Part shown: positions 30,539 to 34,344 of the stretch, piece by piece
How positions within the stretch are numbered: the first letter of the stretch is position 1
How the letters are laid out: every line of letters begins with the position of its first letter
NCBI GenBank assembly: GCA_045587445.1
Contig: JAZNCH010000011.1
Location: 1-34,344, forward strand
Direction of reading: 5' to 3'
DNA: 34,344 bases
Source of the DNA: RGIG1995 sp045587445
GTDB lineage: Bacteria; Bacillota; Clostridia; Oscillospirales; CAG-272
Translations under genes and position numbers: made by a program
The notes under the pieces: generated by a model
Database searches by the model: none
Told to the model about the DNA's origin: nothing
Seen by the model: the letters and a program-made list of their open reading frames with translations, nothing else

Positions 30539-30574
30539 AACTCGGTTTTTCCTCAGGAAAAGCCGAGTTTTTTA
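30539..30574 (+). terminator. Aspartokinase terminator
   Basis: AACTCGG-TTTTTCC and GGAAAA-GCCGAGTT pair around TCAG with a T run after. Confidence 0.93.
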
Positions 30575-30657
30575 CGTGCAGTTCTTCAAAAAAGCGGATA
30601 ATGGATAAGGTTTCTTGTTTTGGATATATAAATTATGAATAATTTTAGTTTCAGGGG

Positions 30658-30686
30658 TTTACAAAAGGTAAACAAAAGTATATAAT
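30658..30686 (+). promoter_or_regulatory. Promoter of the sugar dehydratase gene
   Basis: TTTACA (30658-30663) and TATAAT (30681-30686) are separated by 17 bp, about 40 bp before the start codon. Confidence 0.8.
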
Positions 30687-30726
30687 ATATATAATGTAAG
30701 CTTAACTAATGAAAGGGGTGTTTTTT

Positions 30727-32607
30727 TTGCGTATAAACGAATGGAAGCCATACATTCTCCGGATAGCTGATATGTTTCTTGCAGTCATTGCTATGCTGTT
30801 GTCTGAATTTATTTTCTTTGGCTCTCTATTTGAAAACAAGACAAATTTTACAATCTTTACCGTTGGATTAGCGATTCAAGCAGTTGTTTACATTTTCTCT
30901 CTATATGTGTTAAACATTTATAAAATTATATGGTATTATTCATCGTTGCAAGAAATTTCAAAACTTATTATTGCCTTGATATTCTCCCAAATGGTGTCAT
31001 ACGTTATACATATTGCTGTCGGCTTGGTAATGACAACCACTTTTAAACCAACAGATTATCTTAAGGTTCATATCGTTGCAGGTGTAATATCGATTGTTCT
31101 TATAGTTATTTTCAGAATAATCATTTACCGCATTGAACGCAAGATAAATACCGTACTTTTCAGCACCAAAGAAGATGAATCCGTAAATACTATGATAATC
31201 GGAGGCGGTGATGCGTGTTTTCTTTTTATAAGAGAAATGAACATCAAGCACAGCGACGAATATCGAATAAGATGCGTAATAGATGACGATTACACCAAAC
31301 ACGGTATGTTGTTTGAAAACGTCCCCGTTGTCGGAAACAGATACTCAATCGAAGAAAATGTAAAGAAATACAAAATCAAAAAAATTATATTTGCTATTCC
31401 CTCTTGTCCTGCCGGTGATAAAAAAGAGATACTGGGTATATGTGCTAAAACCAACTGCTTAGTTAAGACTATGCCGTCTATATACCAAATGGTAGACAAT
31501 TCGGAAGACAATACGGAATACGTTAAGCAGATAAGAAACGTTGAAATCGAGGACCTTCTCGGCAGAGATCCCATAAGAATAGACCTTGACTGCGTTATGA
31601 GCTACGTAAGCGGTAAAGTTGTAATGGTAACCGGCGGCGGTGGCTCAATAGGAAGTGAACTTTGCCGTCAGATTGCAGCATATAATCCCAAACAGCTTAT
31701 AATTTTTGATATATACGAAAACAACGCTTATGATATTCAGCTTGAATTAAAGAGAAAATATCCCTTGCTTAACCTCGTAACTCTTATCGGCTCAGTTAGA
31801 GATAACAAGAGACTTGACATGGTGTTTGAAAAATACAGACCCGAGGTTGTATATCATGCAGCAGCTCACAAGCACGTTCCATTAATGGAAGACAGTCCTA
31901 ATGAATCTATTAAGAATAACGTATTCGGCACTTTGAATACAGTACAAATGGCAGATAAATTCAGAGTCAAGAAGTTCGTCTTGATTTCTACAGATAAGGC
32001 TGTAAACCCCACAAATATTATGGGTGCAAGTAAGAGAATTTGCGAAATGATAGTACAAGCATTTAACAGAGTCTCAGAAACAGAATTTGTTGCCGTTAGA
32101 TTTGGAAACGTGCTCGGAAGTAACGGTTCGGTTATTCCTCTGTTTAAAAAACAGATTGAAAACGGTGGACCGATTACAGTAACCCATCCCGATATTATCA
32201 GATATTTTATGACCATTCCGGAAGCAGTTTCGCTTGTTCTTCAAGCAGGCGCATCGGCTAAAGGCGGAGAAATTTTTGTTCTTGATATGGGTAAACCCGT
32301 AAAGATTCTCGATTTAGCAGAAAATCTTATAAGGCTGTCAGGTTTTGAGCCTTATAAGGAAATTGATATTAAGTTTACAGGACTTCGCCCCGGTGAAAAG
32401 CTTTATGAAGAGCTTTTGATGGGTGAAGAAGGGTTGCAAGCAACAAGCAATGAGCTGATACATATAGGTAAGCCTATTGTGTTTGACGAAGAGCATTTTT
32501 ATGGAGTACTTCACCGGATGAAGCATTGTATGTGCGATGATTCGGTAGATATGCGCTCACTTGTCAAAGAAATTGTACCAACGTACGTTATAACACCACA
32601 AGAATAA
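30727..32607 (+). CDS. Membrane nucleotide-sugar 4,6-dehydratase (CapD/PglF/WbpM-like)
   Basis: A 626-residue protein. An ATG at 30709 overlaps the GAAAGGGG ribosome binding site, so the TTG at 30727 (then RINEWKPYIL) is taken as start. Four TM helices lie in about residues 10-135. A first Rossmann-like region ('TMIIGGGDACFLF') is followed by a second, catalytic SDR domain with 'VTGGGGSIGSELC' (301-313). The active-site stretch 'STDKAVNPTNIMGASKR' has Met in place of the usual Tyr of YxxxK, as known for FlaA1/PglF/WbpM dehydratases. It converts UDP-GlcNAc to a 4-keto-6-deoxy sugar for glycan, capsule or glycoprotein synthesis. No other glycan genes are adjacent. Confidence 0.93.
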   Translation: MRINEWKPYILRIADMFLAVIAMLLSEFIFFGSLFENKTNFTIFTVGLAIQAVVYIFSLYVLNIYKIIWYYSSLQEISKLIIALIFSQMVSYVIHIAVGLVMTTTFKPTDYLKVHIVAGVISIVLIVIFRIIIYRIERKINTVLFSTKEDESVNTMIIGGGDACFLFIREMNIKHSDEYRIRCVIDDDYTKHGMLFENVPVVGNRYSIEENVKKYKIKKIIFAIPSCPAGDKKEILGICAKTNCLVKTMPSIYQMVDNSEDNTEYVKQIRNVEIEDLLGRDPIRIDLDCVMSYVSGKVVMVTGGGGSIGSELCRQIAAYNPKQLIIFDIYENNAYDIQLELKRKYPLLNLVTLIGSVRDNKRLDMVFEKYRPEVVYHAAAHKHVPLMEDSPNESIKNNVFGTLNTVQMADKFRVKKFVLISTDKAVNPTNIMGASKRICEMIVQAFNRVSETEFVAVRFGNVLGSNGSVIPLFKKQIENGGPITVTHPDIIRYFMTIPEAVSLVLQAGASAKGGEIFVLDMGKPVKILDLAENLIRLSGFEPYKEIDIKFTGLRPGEKLYEELLMGEEGLQATSNELIHIGKPIVFDEEHFYGVLHRMKHCMCDDSVDMRSLVKEIVPTYVITPQE

Positions 32608-32616
32608 AACAAAACG

Positions 32617-32653
32617 GCTGTGTACCTTATATAATAAGGTTCACAGCTTTTTT
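32617..32653 (+). terminator. Terminator after the dehydratase gene
   Basis: GCTGTG-T-ACCTTAT and ATAAGGT-T-CACAGC pair around ATA with one T-T mismatch, then a run of seven T follows. Confidence 0.9.
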
Positions 32654-32723
32654 ATACCAAAATATAAAATAGATTTTATTAACAAAAATAGAGAATGCCA
32701 ATTTATATATATGTACCGCCATG

Positions 32724-32750
32724 CACCGTATAAAACGTACGGTGTATAAT
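32724..32750 (+). promoter_or_regulatory. ZIP promoter with operator-like dyad
   Basis: CACCGTA (32724-32730) and TACGGTG (32738-32744) are perfect inverted repeats 7 bp apart, abutting TATAAT (32745-32750). No good -35 box is seen, so an activator or metal-responsive regulator bound to the dyad may control transcription. Confidence 0.65.
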
Positions 32751-32768
32751 ATTATAAGGAGGTACAAT

Positions 32769-33572
32769 ATGAATAATTATGTTATAATGGCGTTTATAGC
32801 AACGCTTGGTACGTGGTTTATAACAGCACTCGGTGCAGGAACTGTCGTATTTTTTACATCGCCAAAAGAAAAATGGTTAAATATGATGCTTGGGTTTGCA
32901 TCTGGAGTAATGATCGCAGCAAGCTTTTGGTCACTTCTCCAACCTGCAATAGAACGCGCAGAAGAATCCTATAAAATTCCCGCATATATAGTAACAACAA
33001 TTGGATTTATATTAGGTGCGCTATTTATATGGGTATCAGATAAGATAGTAACGTTAGCAAGAAAAAAAGCTGATAATACAGAGAAGAAACCAGGCGAGCG
33101 ATTGCAAAGAATTATAATGCTGGTGTTGTCAATAACACTTCATAATATTCCCGAAGGATTAGCAGTAGGTGTAGCATTCGGAGCATTACAGAAAGAAGGA
33201 TATTCAACGGAAAGTATTATGGGTGCAATATCTGTTGCAGTTGGTATAGGATTACAGAACTTTCCCGAAGGTGCTGCAGTGTCAGTACCGTTAAGACGCG
33301 AAGGATATTCCAGAAGAAAAAGCTTCTTTTTAGGTCAGGCATCGGGCATGGTTGAGCCAATAGCAGGAATAATAGGAGCAGCCTTGGTTGTATATATAGA
33401 AGCGATATTACCTTATGCTTTATCATTTGCGGCAGGTGCAATGATATTAGTAGCTGTGCATGAACTAATCCCCGAATGTCAAAGAGAACAAAAGGAACAA
33501 CCTTATATTGCAACAATGGGAATAATCCTCGGTTTCGCAGTAATGATGCTACTCGACGTAATGCTGGGATAA
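32769..33572 (+). CDS. ZIP family divalent metal transporter (ZupT-like)
   Basis: A 267-residue membrane protein. The start ATG 32769 follows AAGGAGGT; the longer open frame from 32721 lacks a site. About eight TM segments are seen. TM4 carries 'LHNIPEGLAVG' (124-134) and TM5 'LQNFPEGAAVS' (162-172), the paired metal-binding motifs of ZIP proteins, and 'VHELIPE' (230-236) adds ligands. A Lys/Glu-rich cytosolic loop lies between TM3 and TM4 (98-113). It imports zinc or related divalent metals. The dyad in its promoter suggests metal-responsive control. Single-gene unit. Confidence 0.94.
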   Translation: MNNYVIMAFIATLGTWFITALGAGTVVFFTSPKEKWLNMMLGFASGVMIAASFWSLLQPAIERAEESYKIPAYIVTTIGFILGALFIWVSDKIVTLARKKADNTEKKPGERLQRIIMLVLSITLHNIPEGLAVGVAFGALQKEGYSTESIMGAISVAVGIGLQNFPEGAAVSVPLRREGYSRRKSFFLGQASGMVEPIAGIIGAALVVYIEAILPYALSFAAGAMILVAVHELIPECQREQKEQPYIATMGIILGFAVMMLLDVMLG

Positions 33573-33625
33573 AACAGAAAGGATATAGGCTCCTCCCATA
33601 TTCTCTCTAATATATTCAACAAAAT

Positions 33626-33657
33626 GAAAAAACCATCTCTAATGAGATGGTTTTTGT
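33626..33657. terminator. Bidirectional terminator (ZIP gene and rRNA operon)
   Basis: ACCATCTC and GAGATGGT pair around TAAT; A/T runs on both sides provide U tracts in each direction. It ends the ZIP transcript on + and the 5S end of the rRNA operon on -. Confidence 0.9.
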
Positions 33658-33659
33658 GT

Positions 33660-33772
<113 letters not shown>

Positions 33773-33789
33773 CTAAACAGCTTTCGCTG

Positions 33790-33865
33790 TGGTGCACCTT
33801 CAGGGATTCGAACCCGGGACCCACTGATTAAGAGTCAGTTGCTCTACCAACTGAGCTAAAGGTGC
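33790..33865 (-). tRNA. tRNA-Lys (anticodon CTT)
   Basis: On the - strand the acceptor is GCACCTT/AAGGTGC with discriminator A and encoded CCA. The anticodon stem ACTGA/TCAGT holds CTCTTAA, giving CTT, which reads AAG. It lies between the 23S and 5S genes, about 17 bp from the 5S. Confidence 0.95.
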
Positions 33866-33984
33866 ATATACCCTTCGGTGCTATATATTGATTAAAGGCG
33901 TTTGCCTTGTAATCATTGAAAACTAAACAAAGCTGAATCGTAAATCCAAACGTTTCATATAACTCACGCGTCTCCTACTAAGGA

Positions 33985-34344
<360 letters not shown>

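Overview
The window reads as chromosomal DNA of a low-to-moderate GC Firmicute of class Clostridia, probably a gut-type member of the Oscillospirales/Ruminococcaceae. This assignment is inferred from the SCIFF peptide with its radical-SAM maturase, a DUF1538 membrane protein paired with a P-II protein, an M50 protease of SpoIVFB type, consensus sigma-A promoters, strong AGGAGG ribosome binding sites and Clostridia-like 5S/23S genes. No species can be named from the sequence alone.

Positions 1-8743 hold the late end of a prophage, all on the + strand: small virion proteins, a propeller-like structural protein, a fibre-like protein, a coiled-coil protein, and a receptor-binding protein with a C-type-lectin-like C terminus of the kind diversified by retroelements. 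A lysis cassette follows: CD1375-like peptide, XhlA-like protein, holin, and a GH25 lysozyme with a CW_7 repeat. No tape-measure gene is visible, which fits a short-tailed phage, although the structural module starts outside the window. Next comes an AT-rich accessory strip (8786-11350). It carries an HTH-Fic protein with its own operator-like promoter, an orphan small gene, a frameshifted two-TM membrane protein, and a MITE-like inverted repeat.

Positions 11317-17254 are core chromosome with four tRNA genes (Glu-CTC, Arg-TCT, His-GTG, Ser-GCT). Between them lie a PepD dipeptidase, the scfA-scfB pair with an attenuator-like hairpin, and an Orn/Lys/Arg decarboxylase-like enzyme. Several copies of a hairpin-rich dispersed repeat sit in the gaps. 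Positions 17255-20082 hold a sigma factor / anti-sigma-like membrane protein / lipoprotein trio, bracketed by two almost identical terminators. An MNT-HEPN toxin-antitoxin pair follows.

Positions 20986-28951 are all on the - strand. They contain a translationally coupled potABCD polyamine importer behind a long (~390 nt) structured leader, and a DUF1538 membrane protein with a double P-II regulator. A possible small structured RNA, a 41-residue Cys/Gly-rich membrane miniprotein and an M50 protease complete the block. From 29129 the + strand carries aspartokinase, a membrane-bound nucleotide-sugar 4,6-dehydratase and a ZIP metal transporter with an operator-like dyad. The window ends in the 3' part of an rRNA operon read on the - strand, with the order 23S, tRNA-Lys, 5S.

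Functional themes: phage structure and lysis, polyamine metabolism and uptake, RiPP maturation, envelope signalling, and metal and amino-acid supply.
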